Of a DNA stretch of 64,000 nt, positions 55,735 to 64,000 are shown one piece after another (position 1 is the first letter of the stretch; each line of letters begins with the position of its first letter). Location of the stretch: the NCBI GenBank assembly GCA_031769625.1, contig JAUIMM010000003.1, positions 1,753,001-1,817,000 of the forward strand, read 5' to 3'. Under the pieces are notes generated by a model. It saw only the letters and a list, made by a program, of their open reading frames with translations. It made no database searches and had not been told where the DNA came from. Both the position numbers and the translations under genes were made by a program. This DNA comes from Taudactylus pleione (Eukaryota > Chordata > Amphibia > Anura > Myobatrachidae).

Positions 55735-55989
55735 GACCATAGACGATGATCCTAAAAATATGGGTGTATGTTTCATCACCAAATATTCTTCTCAATATAA
55801 ACAATTGGAATATATAGTGAAGAAACATTGGAAAATTTTAGAAAGAGAGCCCGGACTTAAGGAGTTCATCAAAGAGAAACCAAAATGTATCTATAGCAGT
55901 TCAGATAATCTAAAATATCTTTTGGTTACTAGTGCCCTTCCTATAGAAAAAATTAATACGAGAATAATCTCTAAAGGTTTTTATAGATG

Positions 55990-56564
55990 GGGATGCAATC
56001 AGGAAGCCGGCTGACATTATACCAGCAGCCGGCATCCCGACTGTCCTATCCCGGTGAGGGTGAAATGCCCGGCATCTAGATGTAGACGCCGCTCATTTCC
56101 CCGACCCTGGGAGACCGGCGCCCGGCATCCTGATCGAAGGGATGCCGGGCACCGCGATTGGACAGCCGCGGGGGGGGGGTAGGTTTAGGGCTCCCGGGGT
56201 GGACTTAGGGTTAAGCACCCCCCGGGAGCTTAGGGTTAGGCTGGGGGGTGGGAGGGTTAGGGTTAGGCACCCCCGGGGGGAGGTTAGGATTAGGCACCCC
56301 CCCAGGGGACGTAGGTTTAGGCAGCGGGGAAGGGGGGGTTAGGTTTAGGCACTTAGAGGGGGAATTAGGGTTAGGCACTTGGGGGGAGGTTAGGGTTAGG
56401 CACCCCTAAGGGAGGGTTAGGGGAGTAGGTTAGGTTAGTTAATAATTACCTAGGGACGATCGGAATTTCCAGCGCTGTCTGGCTGCCACTGCCGGGATCT
56501 GTTCCAGTGTTGGGCTGCCGCTGCCGGGTATCAAATGCAGCCGGCGGTATTTCATACCGATTCC
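55990..56564. mobile_element. Non-autonomous DNA element (575 bp) with 9-bp TSD
   Basis: TTATAGATG at 55981-55989 and 56565-56573 flanks the insertion in the Penelope-like coding region. Ends GGGATGCAATCAGG and GGAATCGGTATGAA (right, reverse complement) are only weakly inverted. The interior contains repeats of GGTTAGGGTTAGGCAC, similar to telomere repeats, and CCGGCAT/ATGCCGG inverted words. An 8-9-bp duplication would suit hAT, Merlin or MULE; family not identified. Confidence 0.75.
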
Positions 56565-56570
56565 TTATAG

Positions 56571-56831
56571 ATGTGGCTCTTGAATGAACACCACAAAAAA
56601 ATTACTGAATATGCATCAAATCATACTAAAAAAATATATCCTATTAGAGATTTCATCACTTGTGGGACTAAAAATGTGGTGTATCATTTAGAGCATCATT
56701 CTGGAGTACAATATGTCGTCAGAACCGGCAGAATGTTGAAGGAACGTCTGTCAGAACATGTCCGCAATATGAAAAAAGGTTATAACCTACACAGCGTGTC
56801 ACTGCATTTTAAGGATAAGAGTGCAATATAA
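56571..56831 (+). pseudogene. GIY-YIG endonuclease domain of the Penelope-like element
   Basis: C-terminal domain that nicks target DNA. VVYHLEHHSG and VQYVVRTGRMLKERLSEHVRN match the Penelope-type GIY-YIG core (with VYHL and QYV in place of GIY and YIG, the Arg in the following helix, and the SEHVRN helix). The fourth position of the usual YVGRT segment is Val, a likely lesion. It is cut from the RT connector by the 575-bp insertion and truncated at 56831. Confidence 0.85.
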
Positions 56832-57368
56832 ATAAATTAAAAAGTTTTTGTGGCATAAAAATTAGCAAAGGTAGCTGGCGTACAAAAAATCAAGAGTCAC
56901 AATTAGCCGAGTTGGAGATGAGGACTATTTATGACTTACATCGTTCGCAACATTAGGTTTAAATATGGATTTTGAAACCAAATGGTTTCTATGATTGTTT
57001 TTATAACTGGTTCTAGAATTATTCTGTACTAATCTATTGCTTTTTGTTTTCTCTCTACCTTCATTTCCTCCGATCCCTTTGAGCTTTTTCCCCAATCATA
57101 TTAGATTCTGTGGATATTTGTGATTTTATATATTTGACACCATATATACATCTGTTGTACATATTTTTATATATTCATTACATTGGAGTGTTTTTCTATA
57201 TATTCATGTTCATTGTAACAAATAGTTACACTTTTTAATGGATGATTTTAATACACTGCTTCTATATTATATTTTATTGTGGGAGAAAACCCAGTTTTTA
57301 AAGTCTGTTACTATTAGATTTGTTGTTCTATACCTCACATCACATGGGGTTAATTGCAAGTCCATTAA
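56832..57368 (+). other. 3' part of the Penelope-like element
   Basis: Continues from the endonuclease (TGGCATAAAAATTAGC...) as AT-rich untranslated sequence. No separate gene seen. Confidence 0.5.
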
Positions 57369-57665
57369 GCTCTTGTCACGATCCGGTGTAAGTGTTCCTC
57401 TGGAGGACGGTGAGCCGGGAGGTCGGGTGACTAGGGGAGTTACTGGACTAGGTCTCCTAGTTGCGGCTGAACCCAGGTTTGGCTAGACCTGCCCAGAGGC
57501 GCGGTCTAACTCACTTGGTGGTTTTCTCCAGTGACCCCTCCAATTGGAATTTGGTTTTCCGCTGCTCCAAGTGAGCAGGTCGCGGCCCTCTGGACAGGTA
57601 CCTGGGAATGGCAGAAGACCAGAACTATATTACGTGAAGTTATTGCTAGAACACTGGAGATAAAC

Positions 57666-59568
57666 TAGGGATGTGCGCCGGACCATTTTTGCCGGATTTG
57701 GATTTGGATTTGGTTCTAATTCATCGTCCGGCTTTGGATTTGGATTTGGATTTGGATTTGCCAAACTGCGGTGACTGGCTTTGGATTTGGATTTGGATTT
57801 GGATTTTTTTACAAAAATTTACAAAAAAAGCTAAAATCACATAAATTGGTCTTTTTTTTCTTCCTAGAGTATTATTAACCTCAATAACATTAATTTCCAG
57901 TCAATTTAGACCATATCACAGCTTATAATATTGTTTTCAACATTATTGGCCAAAGGTTGCAGTGAGCTGACTGGTTACTAAGCGACAAAGCAGCGGCACA
58001 ACGACACAGACACCACAGTATAAAGCACATCTATAACACATTGCCACACAGCAGTGGCAGAAATGAAAAGTAGTGCACCCACCCAGTGGGGTACGGCCAG
58101 CAGAGTCACAGTACTTGTTTACAAAGTGGGCTACGGCCCTAGGAGTCACAGTGCACAATCTTATTAGCATTACACCGCACATAGGGCCTGATTCACATTA
58201 CACCATAAAGTAGTGTCTCTTATTTATGTTACGACACACAGTAGTGCCCCTTTTACACAATGCCCACAGTAGTGACCCTTTTACACAATGCCCACAGTAG
58301 CGGTGTCCCTTACACAATGTCCCCCAGCAGTGGTGCCCCCTATGCAGTCCCCTTAGTAGTACGGTCCACTATGCAGTGCCCCCAGTTGAATGCTCCCCAG
58401 TAGTATGCCCCCCATTAGCAGGCCCCCCCAGTAGTATGTCCCCCATTAGCAGGCCCCCCCAGTAGTATGCCCCCCATTAGCATGCCACCCAGTAGTATGC
58501 CCCCCCAGTAGTATGGCTCCCCCAGTAGTAGGCTGCCCCAGTAGCAGGCCCCCCCAGTAGTAGGCTGCTCCAGTAGTAGCCCCCCCTGTAGTATGGGCCC
58601 CCCCCTGTAGTATGGCCCCCCCTGTAGTAGGCCCCCCCAGTAGTATGGCCCCCCCCAGTAGCAGGCCCCTCAGTAGTATGGCCCCCCCAGTAGCAGACCC
58701 CCCCAGTAGTATAGCCCCCCCCAGTAGCAGGCCCCTCTGTAGTATGGCCCCCCCAGTAGTATAGCCCTGCCCAGTAGCAGACCCCCCCAGTAGTGCAGAC
58801 CCCCCCAGTAGTATAGCCCCCCCCCCCAGTAGCAGGCCCCTCTGTAGTATGGCCCCCCAATAGTGCAGATCCCCCCCAGTAGTATGGCCCCCCCAGTAGC
58901 AGACCCCCCCCAGTAGTATAGCCCCCCCCAGTAGCAGGCCCCTCTGTAGTATGGCCCCCCCAGTAGTATTGCCTCCCCCAGTAGCAGACCCCCCCCCAGT
59001 AGTGCAGACCCCCCCCAGTAGTATAGCCCCCCCAGTAGCAGGCCCCTCTGTAGTATGGCCCCCCCAGTAGTATAGCCCCCCCCAGTAGCAGACCCCCCCA
59101 GTAGTGCAGACCCCCCCCCCCAGTAGCGCCCCCGGACCTTTGACAAGTAAAAAAATAAAAAAAATAAAACTTACCTGTATCCCCGCTCCCGCGCCGTCCG
59201 CTCTGTCACACGCTGAGGAGGGAGCCGGAAGACGGAGCTCATGTGTGAGCTCCAGCCGGCTCCCTCCGTGCAGCAGCCAATGAGAGTCTGTGTGACTCTC
59301 ATTGGCTGCTGTAACAAACACACAGCTGCCGCTGGCGGCTGTGTGTCTGTGTCTGTGTAGGGCAGAGCGCTATCACTGCGCTCTGCCCTACACGCGAGGA
59401 GACCTGATGTCGGATTCTCTAGTGAGAATCCGACATCAGGCGGCCGCCGTTCGGCCCCGAACGGGGATCCGAGTCAGGCGGTGAACACCCGAACAGGGTT
59501 CGGGTGGACTCGGATCCCCAATGTTCGGAGCGGTTCGGATTCCACAGAATCCGAACCGCTCATCTCTA
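57666..59568 (-). mobile_element. Non-autonomous hAT (1903 bp), second copy of the 1881-3626 family
   Basis: Exact 8-bp target duplication AGATAAAC at 57658-57665 and 59569-59576. Inverted relative to the first copy. Same ends (TAGGGATGTGCGCCGG; TAGAGATGAGCGGTT), the same TTTGGATTTGGA repeats, C-rich array (about 58385-59130) and hairpin string (about 59200-59475). The length difference from copy 1 lies mainly in the array. Confidence 0.94.
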
Positions 59569-59718
59569 AGATAAACTGGAACACAATTAGAAATCCTGAT
59601 CACCGGCTTGCATGAGATTACTGAGAAATGTACTGAGATTCGCTGAGATAACCAGGAACTGAGTAGCACAGCAGCTCAGGAAGATGTGGACACTGGCAGG
59701 TACTGGAGTTTGCTAAAT

Positions 59719-59940
59719 ATGCAGGTGCTGGCTGCACAGACAAACACAGAGCAGAATGGACAAAGGCTTATACTGGGAAAACTAGAAATGCTGGTGCAGG
59801 CTGCACGGACAAACACAGAGCAGAGTGGACATGGGCTGATACTGGGAAAACTAGAAATGCTGGTGTTGGCTGCACAGACAAACAGAGCAGAGTGGACATG
59901 GGCTGATACTGGGAAAACTAGAAATGCTGGTGCTGGACAA
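59719..59940. repeat. 69-bp tandem repeat, about three copies
   Basis: CTGGTG recurs at 59791, 59860 and about 59927 in the context ACTGGGAAAACTAGAAATGC. It lies inside the probable LTR. Confidence 0.88.
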
Positions 59941-60705
59941 AGGCAAAATACTGGGAGAGTGCTGGGAGGTCCAGCTGTGAGCTAACTAGTGATTAGCACA
60001 GTGAGACACAGAGAGGTAGACAGGCTGGGAATGCTAAAAGGTGCAGCTGGGAGCTAATAGTAATAGCAGGTAATCTGACACCTCAGTGACACAGGGTAAT
60101 AGCCACAGAACTAACAGCACTTAACAAGACACACAGACATAGAAAACATGAAAGACAGGATACTGGGAGAGAACTGATCTGAGAATAGCATGGAAGCTAA
60201 TACAGGAGACTGGAGAACTGTAAGCAGGCTGAAGCAACACGCTGAAGGATTTAGCACAGAGCAACAGTGGGAGTATCACAGGCACTGGAATAACGAAGTT
60301 GAACAGCATCTTCCTGAAGTTCTGGGGGTGGATTTATACCCAGGGGTAGTAGATTGTTGGAGCACAGTGTCAGCTGACTGAGATCATGCTACCATTGGTT
60401 AGGACTGTCACATGAGAAGAACTGTCATGGTGGCGCCCATGATGGGAACTCCGATCCCCAAAACACACAGCCGACCATGGAAGTCTGCAAAAGCACCTAA
60501 GGTAGAATACTCAGCATCTCACCCCTCACTGCACCAGGCGTCTGACCACAAGGAAGTCAGGGGAAGCCGGCACGGAGGTAAGAGATAGCCGATCCTAGGC
60601 TGAACCCTGACAGCCCTTTAGAACATTCCCCGGATGGTTAGAAATGAGCATGTGACTGGAGGATACCTGCTTTATATATCGACAACTACAGATATGACAG
60701 CACTC

Positions 60706-60736
60706 CTTGACAAAGAGGGATGGACCCTTGAAACGT
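60706..60736 (+). other. Hammerhead-like motif in the Penelope terminal region
   Basis: Reads CTTGACAAA, an AGGG/CCCT stem with a short loop, then TTGAAACGTG. Penelope-like elements are known to encode hammerhead ribozymes with a CTGANGA...GAAA core. Here the first core reads TTGACAA, so two conserved positions differ and self-cleavage is doubtful. Confidence 0.5.
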
Positions 60737-61011
60737 GTTGAAGCCGTCAAACCGCGCTCCTTCTATATTCATCTACACAGCATCATCATCGGTGTTTGTT
60801 AACCCCTGTTTTCCAGATCTGCAGACTGGTGGAATAGGCTGGGACCCTTTACACCCTGTTTTGGACTTGTTGGTGATGTGGATTTTTTCTTTTGTTTTAC
60901 CTGACTTTTCATTAAATACTGCTTGCTTGGAAATTAAGATTGTCTCCCTTCCACCATCATGACCGCCTCTATCTGAAAGATACCTTTATGGGAATGCATG
61001 AGAGAACGCAG

Positions 61012-61185
61012 ATGTAAGTCCAATTTCTACATTCACCTTATCCTGAGATTTCTCTGTCTTATAAAGAGACCTTGAGATGCACACGTGACAGGATTACTAT
61101 GTAAGTGTGGTCGGTTCAGTCTGTGATAAAGTGTGAGAGGACTGCACCATCTATTCAGGATTACCCTAGGAGTAAAGAAGGGTAG
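61012..61185 (+). repeat. Right terminal repeat of the Penelope-like element
   Basis: Direct repeat of 52430-52530 with an extra internal segment of about 70 bp (see left copy). Confidence 0.78.
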
Positions 61186-61190
61186 CTATT

Positions 61191-61756
61191 GTAATAATGC
61201 ATATATGTTTGAGAGGTTCTTATCTATATTGGAAGATTTTCATGTTCATACTTCTGGTAGGGCCCGGACCTGGCACCGCCCACCCTTTCTAACATCGCAG
61301 CAGCCCAGCACATGCTGCTGTGTGCTGGGCTGCACTGGGAGACTGCTCGGGGCCTGCTAAGCACAGCCACAGCAGTATCCTATGCCTGGGGGGAACGATC
61401 CCACTGATCGCGCCCCCCACTATCTATGCGCTGGGCCAAGGGACTCACAGGAAGGAAGGAAGCCTCCAAACGCTTCAGAGGCCAGCGTTCCCAGTGATGC
61501 AGTGCGTCATGACATCACCCGCACGCTGAGTAGCCTGTGTGGCCGCGCCTGCTGGATCTAGTTAGATCCGGTCATCGCGGCAGCAGGAACAACAGCCCGG
61601 GTGACGGTCGCAATGGATCAGGTAAGTACTGGGGGGGAACTACAGTGGCACTACTTTAAGGGGCACCTATACAGGGGGCTCTGCATGTGGGCACCACTAC
61701 AGGGGGCATTGCATGTGGGCACCACTACAGGGGACACAGAATATAAGCACTACTAC
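61191..61756. other. Unassigned GC-rich sequence with hairpin and short repeats
   Basis: A 15-bp-arm hairpin occurs at about 61299-61333 (GCAGCCCAGCACA/TGTGTGCTGGGCTGC), and two to three copies of GTGGGCACCACTACAGGGG near 61686-61735. No gene. Confidence 0.45.
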
Positions 61757-62359
61757 TAGGGGTGTGCACCGGACACTTTTCGTGTTTTGTGTTTTGGTTT
61801 TGGATCTGGATCTTTCTTCGTGTTTTGGATCTGGATTGGTTTTGCCAAAACCACCCTTCCGTGTTTTGGGTTCTGGGTTTTGTGTTTTGGATCTGGATTT
61901 TTTCTTAAAAAATAAAAAAAAAACGCTAAAATCACATAAATGGGCCTTTTTTTGTTCCTACGCTATTAATAACCCCAATAACATTAATTTCCACTCATTT
62001 CCACTCTATTCTGAACACCTCACACCTCACAATATTGTTTTTAGGCCAAAAGGTTGTACCGAGGAAGCTGGATGACTATGCTAAGCGACACAAGGGGGCG
62101 GCACAAACACGTGGCCCATCTAGGAGTGGCACTGCAGTGGCAGACAGGAAGCCAATCAGCGTTATGGTGCCCATTTGCATGTAGCACGAACCCGGGAGAT
62201 CGTGCTACATGTATCTGTGTGATTGGCACAGAGCAATGACAGGTCCGTGAGACCCGTCTGTGCTGCTGTGGTAAAAAAAAAAAAAAAAACCTGTGTAAAA
62301 AAAGAAAAAAATGGCGTGCACCCCCCCAAAAAAGAGCAACCAGCCCCGGGCATTAGTAA

Positions 62360-62600
62360 CCCAGTGCTGGGTGTGCTTAAATACAGGGGACAAACGACGT
62401 AGGGGTCCCCTGTACTTAAGCACAACCAGCACCGGGCTAGTCAGAACCAGCGCTGGTTGCCAAAATACGGGGGACAAACGACGTAGGGGTCCCTGTATTC
62501 TGCGCAACCAGCTCTGGGCTCTGATCCGGTCCTGGTTCTGGAAATATAGGGGACAAAAAATGAGTAGGGTTCCCCTGTATGTTCCAGAACCAGCACTGGA
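62360..62600. repeat. Three tandem stem-loops with conserved loop sequence
   Basis: Stems pair GTGCTTAAATACAGGGGA with TCCCCTGTACTTAAGCAC (about 62370-62422), TGCCAAAATACGGGGGA with TCCCTGTATTCTGCGCA (about 62457-62501), and GTTCTGGAAATATAGGGGA with TCCCCTGTATGTTCCAGAAC (about 62533-62590). The first two share the loop ACAAACGACGTAGGGG; the third is diverged (ACAAAAAATGAGTAGGG). Confidence 0.85.
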
Positions 62601-62899
62601 CTTTTTCTAGCGGGGGGCTGATGCCACAGCCAGGGGAGCCCTTTCACCGGGCCCCCCAGCCGCAGCATCAACCCTGACCGCTAGTCAGCCCAGGCCGGGG
62701 ATCCCTGGAGAGCTGGGGACCCCCCCAATAAAGGGGTCACCCTCTCCAGGGCACCCCAGGCCAGGCTGATAGCCCCGGGGCTATCCCCGCCACCCCTGAG
62801 TGGCGGTGGTGGTGGCGGGTTGATTGTTGTGGTGTGGTGTAAATAAAGAATATCAAACATTGTCTTTACAAGTAGAACTGCAAGTCCCAGCTAGCCTGC

Positions 62900-62945
62900 C
62901 CCGCATGCTGGTACTTGGAGAACCACAAGTACCAGCATGCAGGGC
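62900..62945. repeat. Short hairpin
   Basis: GCATGCTGGTACTT and AAGTACCAGCATGC flank an 11-base loop. Confidence 0.85.
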
Positions 62946-62977
62946 ATTAAGGGCCCACTAGTACCTGTAGTTCACCT

Positions 62978-63122
62978 GTAAAAAAAATGTTTAAAAAAAC
63001 ACAGGACACACACACCGTGACAGTATAAGTTTATTAAACATACATACACACACACACATGTCACATACTCACCTATGTAACCTGTAGCATCGGTCCACTT
63101 GTCCCGGTAAAGTATCCCTAGG
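62978..63122 (+). repeat. Direct-repeat unit, copy 1
   Basis: About 145 bp from TGTTTAAAAAAACACAGGAC to GTCCCGGTAAAGTATCCCTA. It recurs at 63719-63862 in the same orientation and, inverted, at 63880-64000. Confidence 0.9.
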
Positions 63123-63698
63123 GGACCTGTGAAAAAAAACATACTCACCATCTCCTATGCGAGGTTCTGTCCTCTTCGTTCCAAAGTAGGCATCCCCGGA
63201 CTTGGCAAAAAAAAAAAAAACGAAAACGCGATCCACGAACTTAGTACTGTTCTATAGAACGGTACTTCCCGAATGAGAGCTTAGCGGCGGGGTATCACCA
63301 TGGAAACCCCGCTGCTAAGCGTTCATTGGCTGAGAGAGGTCATCTCCGTCTCTCAGCCAATGAACGGCTCCCTCCATTGTAGTCAATGGTGGAACCGCAG
63401 GGTAAACTTTAATAACCTTGCGGCTCCCCAGCATTGACTACAATGGAGGGAGCCGTTCATTGGCTGAGAGAGACGGGAGATGGCCTCTCTCAGCCAATGA
63501 ACGCTTAGCAGCGGGGTTTCCATGGTGATACCCCGCCGCTAAGCTCTCATTCGGGAAGTACCGTTCTATAGAACAGTACTAAGTTCGTGGATCGCGTTTT
63601 CGTTTTTTTTTTTTTGCCAAGTCCGGGATGCCTACTTTGGAACGAAGAGGACAGAACCTCGCATAGGAGATGGTGAGTATGTTTTTTTTCACAGGTCC
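63123..63698. repeat. 576-bp near-perfect palindrome
   Basis: Arms of about 270 bp (63123 to about 63395, and about 63425 to 63698) around a short spacer centred near 63410. Each arm has its own smaller hairpin built on CGTTCATTGGCTGAGAGAG. Differences are mainly poly-A/T length and single bases. Confidence 0.95.
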
Positions 63699-63718
63699 GG
63701 TAAAGTATCCATAGGGGA

Positions 63719-64000
63719 CCTGTAAAAAAATGTTTAAAAAAAACACAGGACACACACCACCGTGACAGTATACAGTTTATTAAACATACACACACACACA
63801 CACACACTCACACATGTACACATACTCACCTATGTAACCCTGTAGCATCGGTCCACTTGTCCGGTAAAGTATCCATAGGGGACAAGTGGACCGATGCTAC
63901 AGGGTTACATAGGTGAGTATGTGTACATGTGTGTGTGTGTGTGTGTATGTTTAATAAACTTATACTGTCACGGTGTGTGTGTCCTGTGTTTTTTTAAACA
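63719..64000. repeat. Second large palindrome, cut by window end
   Basis: Centre at about 63871 (GGTCCACTTGTCC at 63850-63862 pairs with 63880-63892). Arms of at least 120 bp reach the window edge. Each arm is the direct-repeat unit described at 62978-63122, with a (CA)n/(GT)n tract. Confidence 0.93.

Larger units (their letters stand above)
57374..60612. mobile_element. Probable solo LTR (about 1.3 kb without its hAT insertion)
   Basis: Begins TGTCACGATCCGG and ends GAACCCTGACA (TG...CA). Flanks GCTCT (57369-57373) and GCCCT (60613-60617) differ by one base, fitting a 5-bp duplication. It contains a 69-bp tandem repeat at 59719-59940 and is interrupted by the hAT at 57666-59568. No coding frame. 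Orientation not determined. A non-LTR explanation is not excluded. Confidence 0.5.
52425..61190 (+). mobile_element. Penelope-like element (with nested insertions)
   Basis: Encodes on the plus strand a Penelope-type RT (54382-55734), a linker, and a GIY-YIG endonuclease (56571-56831). Related terminal sequences lie in direct orientation: 52430-52530 and about 61012-61185 share GATGTAAGTCCAATTTCTAC, CTTATAAAGAGACCTTGAGA and GGATTACCCTAGGA. The right terminal region also carries a hammerhead-like motif. Insertions inside: a 306-bp MITE, a 575-bp DNA element, and a solo LTR that contains a 1903-bp hAT. Outer ends are approximate. Confidence 0.85.
61757..64000. mobile_element. hAT-like element, one end plus hairpin-filled body (runs off window)
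   Basis: The left end TAGGGGTGTGCACCGG and the next roughly 385 bp match the same end of copies A and C, including the hAT-adjacent GGTTGTACCGAGG and CACGTGGCCCATCTAGGAGT words. After about 62145 the sequence departs from the family. No transposase. The second end and right target duplication are outside the window or absent; the left flank is ACTACTAC. Confidence 0.75.

Overview
This window looks like repeat-rich vertebrate nuclear DNA, most likely from an anuran amphibian. The lineage is inferred from the mix of elements, not from a species-specific marker: BED-finger hAT transposons, a DIRS/Ngaro-type tyrosine-recombinase retrotransposon, a Penelope-like element with a GIY-YIG domain, Tc1 and Harbinger-like elements, and (TA)n-rich spacers. 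I found no host protein-coding gene, tRNA or rRNA. Essentially every convincing open frame belongs to a mobile element.

Layout. 1-5677: a 90-bp minisatellite with a 717-bp higher-order period, split by two non-autonomous hAT insertions with exact 8-bp target duplications. 5678-10207: a hairpin-rich MITE, two short hAT-type elements and unassigned DNA. 10208-15433 and 17039-19591: copies A and B of one BED-hAT family in opposite orientation. 19592-22630: small repeats, one MITE and a diverged local duplication. 22630-28570: a DIRS/Ngaro-like element on the minus strand with four uninterrupted frames (gag-like, RT-RNase H, tyrosine recombinase, SGNH hydrolase). 28873-35583: hAT copy C, whose transposase frame is broken by one visible stop, with about 15 upstream 160-bp repeats. 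36004-39541: an LTR retrotransposon with PBS and PPT but no pol, carrying a decayed coiled-coil frame. 39581-41520: a solo LTR and three strong palindromes, two of which carry hammerhead-like motifs. 42974-51606: deep nesting (SINE in Tc1 in hAT copy D in a MITE). 52051-61190: a MITE, then a Penelope-like element carrying a 306-bp MITE, a 575-bp DNA element, and a solo LTR that itself contains a 1.9-kb hAT. 61757-64000: the end of another hAT-like element followed by stem-loops and very large palindromes that run off the window.

How the parts relate. The four long hAT copies share termini, start codon context and a 155-160-bp repeat array just upstream of the transposase ATG. The array differs in length from copy to copy. 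Copies B and D share an internal deletion and have refilled the lost transposase body with diverged versions of the same repeat, mixed with transposase scraps. The short elements at 1881 and 57666 have matching end architecture and the same 8-bp target duplication length, so they are plausible passengers of the BED-hAT transposase. Dense strings of short hairpins recur in three unrelated element types here and are the most unusual structural theme of the window.
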